In this document: positions 20,986 to 34,000 of the stretch, piece after piece | Numbering within the stretch: position 1 is the first letter of the stretch | Layout: every line of letters begins with the position of its first letter | Source: Populus alba | Taxonomy: Eukaryota; Streptophyta; Magnoliopsida; Malpighiales; Salicaceae | Reading direction: 5' to 3' | Assembly (NCBI RefSeq): GCF_005239225.2 | Contig: NC_133289.1 | Location: forward strand, 12,260,889 to 12,324,888 | Length of the DNA: 64,000 bases | Translations under genes and position numbers: made by a program | Notes under the pieces: generated by a model | What the model saw: only the letters and a program-made list of their open reading frames with translations | Database searches by the model: none | What the model was told of the DNA's origin: nothing

Positions 20986-23102
20986 TCCAATATGTTACTA
21001 TCTTAATATTAAAAAAAAATGTTATCTTCAAAATTTCTTTGAGACAAACTATATTTTTACAGGTTGTCCAGATTACTTTTGAACCGGCAAGGTCAACTAT
21101 ATCATATCAAGTCAGCCACTATATAGTTTTTTTTTTCCACTAGAAAAAAAATGTTAGCAACATTTAAATATTTTTTTATGTTCAAGAAAAATTTAACCTG
21201 ATTTTCAGCATAAAGTGAATCAATAATCTAGTAAATACTATATCAAATATAGTTTTTATTGTTACTTTTAAATATGCTCTTAAAATCTAAACTTAATGTG
21301 CTAATAATATATATTTTGATATCTACATGTATAATCTATGCCTAATAGTAAATGTTATGACATCCTTAAATATATTTTATCATTTACAAGTAAAGTTCTT
21401 GAAAAGTTATAATATTTTTATGATAATAATTAATGTATAGATCATTTTGTATGTATTATAATATACATACCCTTAATAATATCATCTAGTCATGATAGCA
21501 AAGCTTTGTTATCTTAGACAATAGTTTATCACTAGATAAGTAGTTATGTTATGTATCATGACAAACATTTTTTATTGTAAAAAAATATCATAGCAATGCT
21601 AGAATTTTTAAAAAAGCAAGAAAAACTTAAGAATTGGGTTTTAACTTGATTGGTTTTAATAAGTTCACTTAATTTAATAATATGATTAAAAAAAAAAGTA
21701 TCGATGATAAATAAAGCTAAGAAAAAAAAATAATAATAATTTACTATAAAAAATTGAGCTGTCAATATCATACTCAGGAGAAGAAGAAAGAAAAATACAT
21801 TGAAGACTCACCATTGCTTTGTCGTGAACATTGTTTCACTACCAAAAAGAGTTCACTAACATGGTTCTAATGTCATTGTGAAAAGTTACACAACAACATC
21901 AAAAAAGGTCGCACTTGTTATCAGAGTAATAACATGGAAAGCAAATCAAACATAATATTAGGAAGAGAAAATCTTATGCTTATATTCAATTAATTAATTC
22001 GATTTAATTAAAAAAAATTATTTTTAAAAGGATAAATTTAACAAAGAACAACAAATAAGAAACTTGAGATAATCCGAGTTATTTTTAAAATCAATGAAAA
22101 ACCCTATAGAAAGAAAATAATAATAATAATAGAGTCGAATCTTTAATTAAATAAATGTTGAGTGATGAAACTAAAAAAAAAAAAACAAGAGTTTAAAAAA
22201 AGAGGGGGGGCATACAAACTTAGCAAATCTCCTAAACTTGGGTTAATCTCTCAAACTCACTACCCATGAAATTTTAGACTTGGGCTTAATTGAAAAAGTT
22301 CAATTTCTAATCAATTTAATATTGAATGATTAAATAAAAAAATTAATTTAAAAAATTTTATAAAGTAAAAAATATAGCAATCAAAGGAATGAGGATCAAA
22401 TTTGATAGGAAAGAAAACTGAAGAAGGATGAAATCATAAAAAAAAATTAAATTTTTTCTCAAATAAAACAGATAGTAATAAAAAGAAAAATTACCAAATA
22501 TGACATATAAAGAACAAATTGAAGGGCTACTTTAAAAATTTAGAGGGTTAGACACTAAGATCGAGAAGAAAAGAGAAAAGAAAGGGGGAAAGTTTGTTAG
22601 TGCCAAATAGAGGTTAGTAAGTCACATGCGTCGCCTAGGAAGGGATGGACATCACGATAATTCCAACACCATTATGACAGACAGTGTTTAGCAGCTGCAA
22701 AATGCCTTGTGAGCTGTCTAAGAAGGCTCAGACTTTCTACATGAAAGGAGCATTTATTATACACGCTAGCCACTTTTGGTTTTTAATAATATTTTATATT
22801 TATTAAAATATCAAATTGTATCTCAATCAACTTGATTATAACTAAAAAACAAAATGAAAAATATGAAAAAGCCCCTAGATGCCAATTTAATGTTTTTTTT
22901 TTCTTTTAAGAGTAATTTAATCATTTTATTGTGCTTAAAAAATGAAAAGTAAAAAAAAGACCCTAGATACTAGTTAAATAAATTTTGCTTTTAAAGGTGA
23001 TTTGGTCATTCCATTATTCTTTAAAAAGTTCAAAAGAATGATTATAAAAACCTAAGTAAAAATATTAAAGTATTAGTAAAGTGCTGGAAATTTAAACGGA
23101 TG

Positions 23103-23165
<63 letters not shown>

Positions 23166-23244
23166 TTAAGTTGAGACAATATATCTAGTTAGATGAAAAA
23201 ATAATTGAATTAACATTATGTTTATAGTAAACAGTGCTAGGTAA
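20986..23244. other. AT-rich intergenic DNA with repeat fragments
   Basis: No gene is seen. The part at about 22120-22400 contains a reversed copy of the minisatellite family and of an ATCAAAGGAATGAGGATCAAATT motif that recurs at 39.4-39.7 kb. An AT microsatellite (about 23105-23138) runs straight into a GA array (about 23139-23164). Confidence 0.55.
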
Positions 23245-25045
23245 AATTTAATATGACTATTCATCATATCAAAAATACTATAGATTATATTCATCTTAAC
23301 CTTTGGGGTTCTTCTTCTATTATGTCAAAATATAGAGCACAATATCTATTGATATTTATTGATGACAACCTTATAAAGATTTGGGTGTATTTTCTAAAAA
23401 GAAAGAGCTATGTGTTTATCACTTTCAAGCAAGGTAAAGTCTTGATTAAGAAATAAAATAGTAAAAAGATTAAACGTTTAAGAACTAATAATGGTTTGGA
23501 GTTCCACTTAGGTTAGTTTGACAAGTTCCGCAAGAGTAAAGAAATTACTAGAAATCACACTATTAGAAATACACCGTAATATAATAGGGTTGCGGAATGT
23601 ATGAATATGAAACTCTTGAAAAAAACACGTTGTATGCTTTCACAAGCTGGATTGTCAAAAGACTTTTAGGCGGAAGTAAGTAATATGACTTGTTATCTTA
23701 TAAATATATCTTTATCGATAGTTTTAGAGGTGGAGACTTTATATGAGGTATGGTCTGGTTCTCAATCTTGTTGATTACTCTAAACTGGAAAGTATTTAGT
23801 TGTCCTCCTTATGCTCATCTTAAGAAAGATAAACTTGGGCAAAAGTAAGAAAATACAAATTCCTAGGCTACACATATTTGGTGAAAGGGTATTGGTTGTG
23901 GTATGTTGATCCTAAATCATCTAAGTTTATTACTAACAAGGATGTATGACCTTTGATGAGTCTATAATGTTTCACAAAAAAATTTTTGATCATTATTGGT
24001 GTAAGATATTATTGTTAAAAATGCACCTGAATAACAAACTTATAATATTGCTACAAGAAGACAACGAAGATAAATAAAAGCACCAATTAAGTGTGGTTAT
24101 GCTGATCTAATTGATTTTACCTTGAATATTATAGAGAATCTTAATAATCATAAGCCTTATTCTTATAAAAAGGTAATCTTTTGCATAGAATCTTTTTAAT
24201 GGATATGTTATGAATGAAAAGGTTAAGTCTCTTTATAAAAACTGTAAATAGGAGCTTGTTAAACAACCTCAAGGCTAAAAGATTGTTGGGTGCAAATGAG
24301 TTTACAAGAGGAAAGATGGAGTCCCAAGAGTTGAGAATGAAAGGTTTAAAGTACGTTTAGTTACTAAGGGTTTTACATAAAGAAAAGGTGTTGAATTTAA
24401 TGAAGTGTCCTCTCCAGTTCTGAAGTATAGTTCCATCTAGGTATTATTTGCCATAGTTTTTTGTTTGACTAGGAACTTAAGTAAATGGATGTCAAAATAA
24501 CTTTTTTACATAGTGAGTTGGAGGAGAGAATCTATATGTATCAACTAGAGGGTTTCATTCCTCAAGGTAAAGAAGATTATGTGTGTTTATTGAAGAAGTT
24601 ATTGTATGGCTTGAAATAGCCACCAAGACAATTGTGTAAAAGGTTTAATACTTTTATGCTTAAACATGGTTACTTTATAAGTGACTATGATAATTTTGTA
24701 CATTTTAGGAAGCTCTTAGATGATTTGTATATACTTGTTATTGTATATTGATGGCATATTGATTGTCTCTAAGAATATGTTTGAGATCAACAGTTTAAAG
24801 AATTAATTGAGTTATGAGTTTAAGATAAAGGATTTGGGTGTAGCTAAGAATATTTTGAGTATAAAGATATGCAAATATCAAAATCTTGGTATACTTGTTA
24901 TAGAATAAGTATCTTTAAAAAGTATTTAAGTGTTTTGGCATGCAAGACTGCAAGCCGGTGAGTACTCCACATGCAGCCCACTTGAAAAGTTTACTAGAAG
25001 GCCATGAAATGGATACTTTATTATTTTAGAGGTATTATGAATGTT

Positions 25046-25097
<52 letters not shown>

Positions 25098-26040
25098 TAT
25101 CATTAGAAATAGTGTTATGGGTTTTGTAAATTCAGATTACGCTGGTGATTTGGGATAAAGGAGATTGCTAACAGGTTATATTTTTCACTCTCTCGGGGGG
25201 TGTTATTAGTTAGAAAGCAAATTTATAATCCATTATTGTCTTATCTACAACAGAGGCTGGATATATGACATTGACAAAGGCAATGAAAGAAGCTTTATGA
25301 CTGAGAGGTTTGGTTGATAATCTCGGTTTGTTATATGACTTGATTATTATATATTATCATAGCCTGAGTGTTATTCATCTAGCCAAGAACTAGATGTACC
25401 ATGAAAGGACCAAACATATTAATGTCAGGTATCATTCCATTCTAAATATTATGTCACAAGTTGTTCTATCGGAGAAAAAAATTGTTATAGTTGAGAACCA
25501 TGCAAATATGTTTATGACGTCTATTTCTATAGTCAAGTTCAAGCATTATTTGGACTTGATTGGTTTGTATAGTACTTGAAAAATGTTTGGTTAAGGTAAT
25601 TAGAGAGGAGTTCAAGTTTTGTAAGTTGACTTAATTTAAATCAATATATAGATTTATTGTGTTTATCTTAAATTATAGGTCTATGTGAGAAAGTAAATAT
25701 TCATGTACTTAGTCCATGTATAAAAGTCTAAAGTTGTTATATTTTAGGGTTAATGACTTATTTGTAAGTGTCTTCAATCTCTATACTTTGATGACTAGAG
25801 AGAATAGAGAAAATGTGAGTTTTTTTGTTGCTGTGGGATCTTGGATTAGAAAACAATTTTATGTGATACCTTATAATTTTCTACTTTCTTATAGTAAATT
25901 TTCCTGATCGTTTTGCTCGTAGGGTTAGCCTAAGTTTTCAAACCATGTAAATTATGTGTGCGCTTTTTTTTATGATTGATTGTTTTGGCATTTTTTATTT
26001 TACTTTTCTTGCCAATTAATTTGAGATACTAAGGCTATTT
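23245..26040 (+). mobile_element. Eroded Ty1/copia retrotransposon with 3' LTR remnant
   Basis: Plus-strand copia similarity survives in pieces, with many stops: integrase near 23253-23440 (LLIFIDDNLIKIWVYFLKR), reverse transcriptase near 24290-24700 (IVGCKWVYKRKDGVPRV, IPQGKEDYVCLLKKLLYGLK) and RNase H near 25100-25560 (MYHERTKHINVRYHSI). A TA array of about 47 bases (25049-25095) sits between RT and RNase H. Downstream sequence to about 26040, with AACCATGTAAATTATGTGTG near its end, resembles the LTR of Tork-like copia elements. No 5' LTR was recognised. The many stops make this a much older copy than the element at 10 kb. Confidence 0.8.
25049..25095. repeat. TA microsatellite inside the eroded copia
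   Basis: About 47 bases of uninterrupted TA lie between the RT and RNase H remnants. Confidence 0.95.
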
Positions 26041-28840
26041 CCACAACATCTAGGGAGTTTGAAAAAATTTAAGAGAAAGAGAGGGGAAATAGATTTTGGT
26101 TGAAGAGTAAAAAAAAATAATTATGTTTCTAGTGACGTAAGTTATTGATATATAAGGGCTATATATATATGTAATTATTTTAAATTAGCATTGACTAGAT
26201 ATATAGTGTAATTTATAAAAAGATGGTAATCAAAGTGTTTCAATGCTTAAATGAAAAGATATTTTTACCAATTTTTCTATTTAATTTCTTCTTTTTAATT
26301 TTTGGATTATCAACACTTTCTTTAATTCATTATTAAAGTTATAAATCAGAAGGGAAAAAATAAGAGTATACCTACCACTATTTACTTATTGATATTAATA
26401 TTTATAAGATGTATTAAAAAAATATTAATAGAATAAGATGTATTTTCTCCTTATCTATTCATTTAGGACGAGGATCTTTTTTGTTTGAAAAATATCAATG
26501 CATAAAACATATAAAATATAAAAATGATAATGTGGTTGATAATGAATGTCGATGTATGGTGGTGGATAACTCTCAAGTTTTGTTACTCATTAGTCCAACA
26601 TGTCTAGATAGTAGATATCCCATATGTTATTGAAGTTCTAAGAATTCAAGAATAAGAAAGATATGGATTTAAGTTGATCATCATTAGTAAATGATCGATC
26701 TCTTTTCTTAATCTTGAGAAAAATAGGTAAACAATTTATCTTAAAATAGAGGATCATAAATTTGTCACAATTTGATTAATTTGTTAAATTGTCATTAAGA
26801 GAGAGATGACATGTAGGTCGGTTTGAAACTTGAATTTGTTTTTTAATTCTTTTATTGAATTTTGGTATTAAGTGATCACTTGTATAAACTTAAAAAGATT
26901 GATTAGATTAACTTGATTAAATATAGTATTTAATAATTTAGGATAAAATTAAAGTCTATTTATATAATACAGGGATAAATACACATTGATATTAATTTAA
27001 TATTAACAAAAAAATAATTTTAAAAGGAAAGTTACATTGCTTTTAGACACAAATTACTATTCATTATACTATTAAAATTACATAATTGCCCTTGCAAAAT
27101 AAAACCATTAAACTAGGTATTGGAGGCAATATGGTATTTTCACTATGACACAATTGTCTTTAGCATATTGTGCAAGGTTATATTTGTCATTTCAATTTTT
27201 TGGACACAATAAAATTACAACCTCAACCTTGAAAAAAAAAAATACTTATGCTTTTGTATTAGGGGTATTTTAGTACTTTTATTTTATTAGGAATAGTGCA
27301 ATTGCTTTGGTAACCTTGCAGACAAAAAAAAAATTACTCTATTTTTTTGTCATTATACATTAGTTTTGTTATAATTTTGGAGGTTGCTCAAAGATGTTAT
27401 TGTAATTATCATATATTAAATATTATTTTAAAAAAACTTGTTAGCATATATGGGTAGCCCCCGTGTCATTCAAGCGGCATGTGTGAGGCCATCTGGCCAC
27501 CAAACAATGCCTTTCGAGGTGTTATTTGGAAGATCTCAACGCCCTTTACATCGTGGTACAACGCGCTTTTTAAGATTCATGACAGTTTGTCATCAACATC
27601 TATTTCTCTTTTTTCTTTTTTATTCTCTCTCCCTTCCTCAAGTTTTGTGTCAACCCTTGCAAAATTTATTTTGTTTGGAATCATTTTTAATTATTATTTT
27701 CAAATTTCATACTTCTCGGGTTTTTTTTTTTTATCAAAGAATGTTATGTAAAAATTTTATATATGTATCATTTCATCATTTTTTATAACAAATATACTAA
27801 AAGGCATAGGAGATTAACTGTAGCCCCCTTCACATTTTCCCATTCACCATTACAGGTGGTGACCATTTTTTCCTTCCGTAAAAAAATGAATGCCTTTGGA
27901 TTAAGGGTATTTTGATATTTTCATAGGGTTCATAAGTCATTACTGATTTGTTTGAGGATATTTTTGTTCATTTAATGTTTTTATAAATAGTTAAAAAAAT
28001 ACACATGTACCTCAGGAGCAAAAAAATCAAGTGGTGTCGGGTAAGGATATCTAGGTAATTTTCTTTTTTTTATATACAATAGAATTAACACATGTACCTT
28101 TGAATGCAAAACATTTAATTCATTATTGTCAGAGGTATTTTGGTCTTTTCACTTTTTTTTTTTTTTTTTTGTTAATTGCAAGTTTGGTTGAGAGTAGCTA
28201 CCTAATTTATCATTAAAATAATAATTCTTATTTAAAAAGTTGTTGACACGTGCTATGTGTTAGTATAACTGCACACGTTACCCAAAGCATAAGGTAGTTT
28301 TCAATTGTTAATAATGGCCGTCCATTGTCTCATATTATTTCTCGTTGTCTTCTTTTCCATTATAGATGGTGCATGTGCTCCAAATCTAGTCGATGTATCA
28401 CTGACGACCTTTTCTTTTTATCCTTCCTTCATTTCTCTCTCCTACTCCCGTAAATGTACTACGGTCCTCATTATTTTTGTTATTTCAAATTCAGACCTTT
28501 TAGTTTTGATTGTTGTTTTTCAATCATTTTCTCTTTTGTTGAAGTTTTGTTTGATTTCAATTTTACCCTTGGTTCTTAATCTGTATATATATAAGATATT
28601 TCAATTCGGCCCTTTTACTTTTAATTTCTTTTTTTTTCTTTGCTCTTTTATCAAAGTTTTTATGGCTTGTAATTTGATCCATTCAAATCAAGTTTATGAT
28701 TTTTGTTTTTTCAATGATAATAATGATTTCAATTTGGTCTATTATCTTTTAATTTCTTATTATTTTTCTTTACCCTTTTGTCAGAGTTCTTATAATTTTT
28801 TAATTCTATCATTCAAATCAAGTTCATGGTTTTTATTTTT
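26041..28840. other. AT-rich intergenic DNA, probable non-autonomous element fragments
   Basis: No coding region is supported. Two stretches (about 26980-27420 and 27800-28330) share phrases such as 'tattttagtacttttatt'/'tattttgatattttca', 'GTAGCCCCC' and repeated statements of mononucleotide runs, and look like fragments of the same dispersed repeat. A GC-richer island at 27450-27570 is the only compositional break. A 180-codon frame at 28305-28847 is made of T-rich sequence (Phe, Leu, Ile, Ser). Confidence 0.4.
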
Positions 28841-28844
28841 TCAA

Positions 28845-29720
28845 TAATAATAATAATAAGTGAATATAATAATAATAGTTGTTGTAGTAGTGCTGTAGCA
28901 ATAACAATATTGTTGTTATTGTTATTACTATTACAAATAATAATAATAATAATAATAAGTGATGATAATAATAATAATTGCTACTATTACAGATAATAAT
29001 AATAATTGCTACTATTATAGATAATAATAAAGGAGATTATGATATGATTACTATGTTAACAACCAATAGTAATATGCTAGTATTATCTTCATTAGTAATA
29101 TTCTTATTAATATTATTACTATTTTAACAACCAATATCATAATCATAATTACTATTATTATTGTTGTTAATATTATTAGTATCATTATGATTATCATCGC
29201 AACAACTATTATTAATATTTTATTATCATCACTATTCTTCTTCATCTTCTTATCTCCTTTATTATTATTATAATAATAATTATTATAATAATAAAGGAGA
29301 TAAGAAGATGAAGAAGAATAGTGATGATAATAAAATATTAATAATAGTTGTTGTGATGATAATCATAATGATACTAATAATATTAACAACAATAATAATA
29401 GTAATTATGATTATGATATTGGTTGTTAAAATAGTAATAATATTAATAAGAATATTACTAATGAAGATAATACTAGCATAATTATGGTGGTTATAATAAC
29501 AACAACGACGGTAATTTTAATAATAATAGTGGTCATAATGATAATAATGATGATGATATCACTAATAATGATAATATTAGTAATAATTTTGGTGGTGATA
29601 ACAATAACAACAACAAAAATTTAATAACGATATAAATAATGATAGTGGTCATAATAATAATAGTAATAATAATGATATTACTTATTAATAATGGTAATTA
29701 TAGTGATTATGATCCTTAAT
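28845..29720. repeat. Triplet-rich (AAT/ATT, GAT, AAC) low-complexity tract
   Basis: Nearly 900 bases consist of AAT, GAT, AAC, GTT and similar triplets. Strand asymmetry changes along it. The palindrome at 29074-29479 lies inside. Confidence 0.9.
29074..29479. repeat. Near-perfect 406-bp palindrome, two 203-bp arms
   Basis: The left arm starts ATGCTAGTATTATCTTC at 29074 and the right arm ends with its complement at 29479. The centre is at about 29276/29277, between TCTCCTTT (29253) and AAAGGAGA (29293). Comparing the arms by eye I found one substitution (ATCATCGCAAC against ATCATCACAAC) and one small indel near the centre. There is essentially no spacer. Confidence 0.9.
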
Positions 29721-31077
29721 TTTTGAATTGTTATTTTTTAAAATCCTTTTGTATGATTAAAATTTTTATTTCAATTTCATCTTTTAATATTATTTTTTTG
29801 AAATTAAACTTCATTATTTTTCTAGACTGTATACTTCAAGTTTAATGACTTGAGTTACGAATTTAAAAATGTTAACATATTTTTTAAAATATATATATTT
29901 TTTTATTTTTAATTAGATTATTTCAGTCACATAATTTAAATTATAAAGTTTGACAGGATGTCCATGTTAGCTTAGCTCTAATTAATGTTTTTATATATTT
30001 ATCACCAATGATTTTTTATTTTTTATTTTACTCATTTTTAGTAATTAAACATTATTTTTTGTTTGAAAAATTATACAGCCACGCAAATAAGTGCCGGTAC
30101 ATAAGCCAATAATGACTAAAAAAAAGGAAAACTATAACCTTACTATGGAAAGAATGCCGAATTAATAATTGTACCTTACCATAAGAATTTTTTTTTTTTT
30201 TCCTGTTCTTAAAAAGGGATACCATCCAACAAAGTGCTTATAAATTGACCGTTTGTTTAGAAAATGTAGTTATAATTATCTTTTAAAGTATATTTTACTC
30301 AGAAATATATTAAAATAATATTTTTTATTTTTTAAAAATTATTTTTGATATCAGCACATCAAAATTATTTAAAAACACTAAAAAAATATTAATTTAAAAT
30401 AAAAAAAATAGAATTTTTTTAAACTAGAATGGTGTGGCTGAATAATTCTTAGATATTCAATTTACAGATTGGTCAAAGTGAACCTTCAGTTTCCTTTTCT
30501 TGCTTTGAAAGTTGATCAATCAAGTGAAAAAGGCTTCTACATTTTTCATTAATCCGCTTATACCCTTCCTGTGATGGCCTTATGGAGGGATCTCATGGAG
30601 TCTATGCAAGTCATGGCTATTTGGCTCTGGTTGGAAAGAATGGGCTGCATGCAGGAATGTCGTTTTATGAAACCTATAATTATATATATTAAATATTTAT
30701 TAGAATCTTTTAAATTTTATGATTCTTAGTTTTCTATATGATACTTGAATCTTATAGTATTTTTTAATGTTCTTATTTTTTTATATATATAAATAGGCTA
30801 TTTATTTTTATTTTAAGTATTGAAATATATATAGAAAAAAATTAATGAATTTCTCTTTTAAGTTTTAAAGATACTTGCTCTTTATTTTTTAAAAAAATAA
30901 TAATAATAATAAGGTAGGGTTGCTTTGCCATAAAGTTCTTCTTTATAGGCTTTTTTAGTAATAGAAAAACGGGAAAGAAACTTATCGTTAATTTCAAAGC
31001 AAACAAAAAGCTTTAAAAATTGAGACCCAAGAGAGAATTTCTGACGCAGGACTGGTGGGTTGTTTTGCAGTAGAAAA
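29721..31077. other. Intergenic, includes repeat fragments upstream of the ORG4-like gene
   Basis: 29750-29990 has a diverged copy of the minisatellite family. 30245-30425 is a reversed copy of the TTGATGTGCTGAT dispersed element. The last 150 bases before 31078 should contain the 5' UTR of the next gene. Confidence 0.5.
30245..30425 (-). repeat. Dispersed element end, reversed TTGATGTGCTGAT copy
   Basis: Contains ATTTTTGATATCAGCACATC and flanking A/T runs, the complement of the motif at 53840-54180. It starts near CCGTTTGTTTAGAAAATG. Confidence 0.6.
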
Positions 31078-34000
31078 ATGGATTCTGGTTCAAATAGAGA
31101 GGAGCCCACTTCATGGGAAGAGCTTTACAACATCAATTTGATGCCGTCGGAGTTGTTTCTCAAGTTCAGAAAGGAAATTGAGGGGATTCGAGTTGGTGTT
31201 AATTTAGAGGTATTAGTTGGATTTCCTGCCTGTTTTGCTAGCCAAGAGACAGTGTATGTTTGAAAAATGGATTATTTTGGATATCACTTGGTTTTTCTAT
31301 GCTATGTTCTTAATTTATGCATGTGGTAAATGATCAATGAGAGTGAAAGTGTAAGAGTGGAAGCAAGACGGGATTTTGGTCAAGGAAACATCTTGTTGCT
31401 AGTTTGTTTTTTCTTTTTTCTTTTTCGCATATCCTTTGCTGGAAATGTAACATTGTGAAGAAAATGTGTTTTTCTGGTGTTGGTTATTCCTTTGAGATGT
31501 AGGGTACTTGTAAATATGAAGATTGATTTGTTATGGCAATCTAGTTGTATTCTAATGCTTTGTCTGTCTTTTTTCTATCATGGCAATATACTGTTCTGAC
31601 AATTTTCTGTCTGGTAAATACCTCTGGATTTGTCCATTTTGGTAAATTTTGCTAGGTTTCAATGTTTGATGAATATCCTATTTCGACCTGAATTCTTTGA
31701 CGTGGATCCTTCACATGGATTAACACTGCTATGCAGAGAGCAATGGGCTCAATGTCTGGAGAACATTTTTCTGTTATTAAAGATATACAGCTAATTTAAT
31801 CAAAGCACTAAGATGTGATCATGAAAATTTTTAACTTTAAAGTGGAACCTTAAGCTATTGCGAGTTTGTATTGTTTGGAAAACCTGACAGGGTAGTGGGT
31901 GCAAAATGGAATAAATAAATTATTCATCGCTCCTGTTAGAGTGATGGATATTGGTAATTTGTCAAATGAACACTTGAACAATATAGATATTCCCTTTCTC
32001 ATTTCTGCTGTGATTGAATGAAATTCCTTTTTATTTTTTGATGAATGCTTGTCTATATATTTTATGCTGTGCTATATGTGCATTACTTGTTCTGTTGTCT
32101 GTCTGGTTGTGATTTTTGGAGTCCACATTTTGATTCAGTTCTATAATGCTCCAATCAATGAATTCCAAGGCAAGATTGTTCTGAAACCCTCATCCCCGGA
32201 ACAGAGGTGGAAATTCACATATGAGCCAATACATCAGGATGTACGCATTATTTCAAAGAAGATTCCTGTTACCAAGTTTCTAAATCTCCAGGTTTGATTT
32301 GATCCTTTTCACATCTTGTGGATTTTAGCATGTAATGGCTGGTTGGTTAGTTTTAAAAAGAGTTGTTTGTGGTTTGAATAATTTATTGGTTGTTGAACTC
32401 ATGGGTATACATTTTTGTGGTGATCGGACCTGTAAATCTTGGAAATATAGGTTGGCATAGGCCATAATTTTCAGTTGCATTCTACTGGTTGGAATTGGAA
32501 GCTTACAACATGTTTAGGTGGAGATGGCATATCTAGGATTCAGAATAAGACATCATTCGGGTTGTTCCCTGGCATGGATTTGCGGTTTGGGTGGAGAGCA
32601 GATTATGTTATTCCAGAAATTACCGGGCAAGTTCCTGGATCTTTCACACATTAGTTCATGAAGGAGTAGTTTATTATTAAAGTGCTATTGTTGCATAAGA
32701 AACTAAATTTGAATAATTGTTTCTCATGTCAGGGTTACATGCTAACTTATTTAATTTGTTGCTGTGGTTTATTTATTCTCATGTTATGGTTCATGGATGA
32801 AACCATATGTCTTTCAGGGGTTTGGGTACTGGTGAGCCCTTGTTCAACATGAACTCTGGACGACTGCAAGCATCATTAGATAGAGTTGAGGCCATTCTAA
32901 CCCATCCATCAGGATCGGTACTAGTTGAAAAGGTAGAGTTGCCTATCCTTGTCATTTACGCTAGTCATTTGGTTTCTTACTGAATTTCTGTAGAACATGG
33001 AATCCCTTAGTTTTTCCTCAAGCATTAATGAACATTCTACATGTTCTTTGGAGCTATTATTTGTTGCTACTAGCTTTTATGATATGAGCAATTTTTTATC
33101 TTTTCTCAAAATTAATGACCATCCCTTTGGGACTATTGTTTGCTAGCTAATGATATGAGCACATTCACTATTTGAGAAGACATTATTCTGCTATGCTTAT
33201 ATCAAATCCTTTCAAGACTGGTTTAGGTGAAGTTTGTACATCTCATTACTTTTGTGAAGATGCTACAGTAAGTTATGGTATATTGTTTGTTCCAGGAGAG
33301 AAAAGTATCAAATAACTATTATTGGTGAGTGAAGGAATGAGGAAAGAAATTAGGAATGTGTGGCATTTGAGGACTAAAATAGAAAGAAACAAAATAATAA
33401 GAATAATATAGCCCCCTAGTGACATAAGCGTGCTCTTATGCTCAATTGAAACTGTCACAGTTCCTAATCAAAATGGATTTCAAGGAAAAATAGTAAAATG
33501 GAATGAATGCTTTAATTTTTCCATGTGGTTATAGAGAACATAATGGTAGAGGAAATGGGTTATGGATGTTTCTCCGAGCATTCCACATTTGTAGTGTGGA
33601 TATGCATCTTAAATATATGTTGGATATGGAGGATTCTGCAATTATAGCATCAATTTTGGGTATCATTTCCTAGAAATTGAGATTTATGTCTTAGAGAGTT
33701 GTCCCTAAAGGGGGTTTTGTTAGCAACTATAAAAATGGCGGCGCCAACTTTGAGAAGGCAAAGAAAAGGCAGCATCTAGGTGGGTTATAACCCAGCTCAA
33801 GAGGACAAGAGAATGGATTAGGACCTGTTCTTTTAGTTGATATTAGATTGGTGGCTTTCACGACTCCACGGGCCAAACCAAAAAAAAATTTAACCCTAAA
33901 AAAAATAGGAGACGAAAGAAAATTTTGATAATTAAGTTAAATTTTGACTAATTTGATAATAAATTTTAAACTGAGGCAACAAAAAAAATATTGTCTTGGG

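Noticed and set aside
28305..28847. 180-codon plus-strand open frame
   Set aside because: Its translation is almost wholly Phe, Leu, Ile, Ser and Val from T-rich DNA, with no domain and a run directly into the triplet tract. It is a composition effect.
28921..29040. Possible CRISPR-like regular spacing of ATAATAATAATAATTGCTACTATTA units
   Set aside because: The repeat is simple triplet sequence in a plant genome, with no unique spacers.
29051..29245. 64-codon minus-strand frame rich in Ile and Met
   Set aside because: It lies in the palindrome and merely reflects ATT/ATA triplets.
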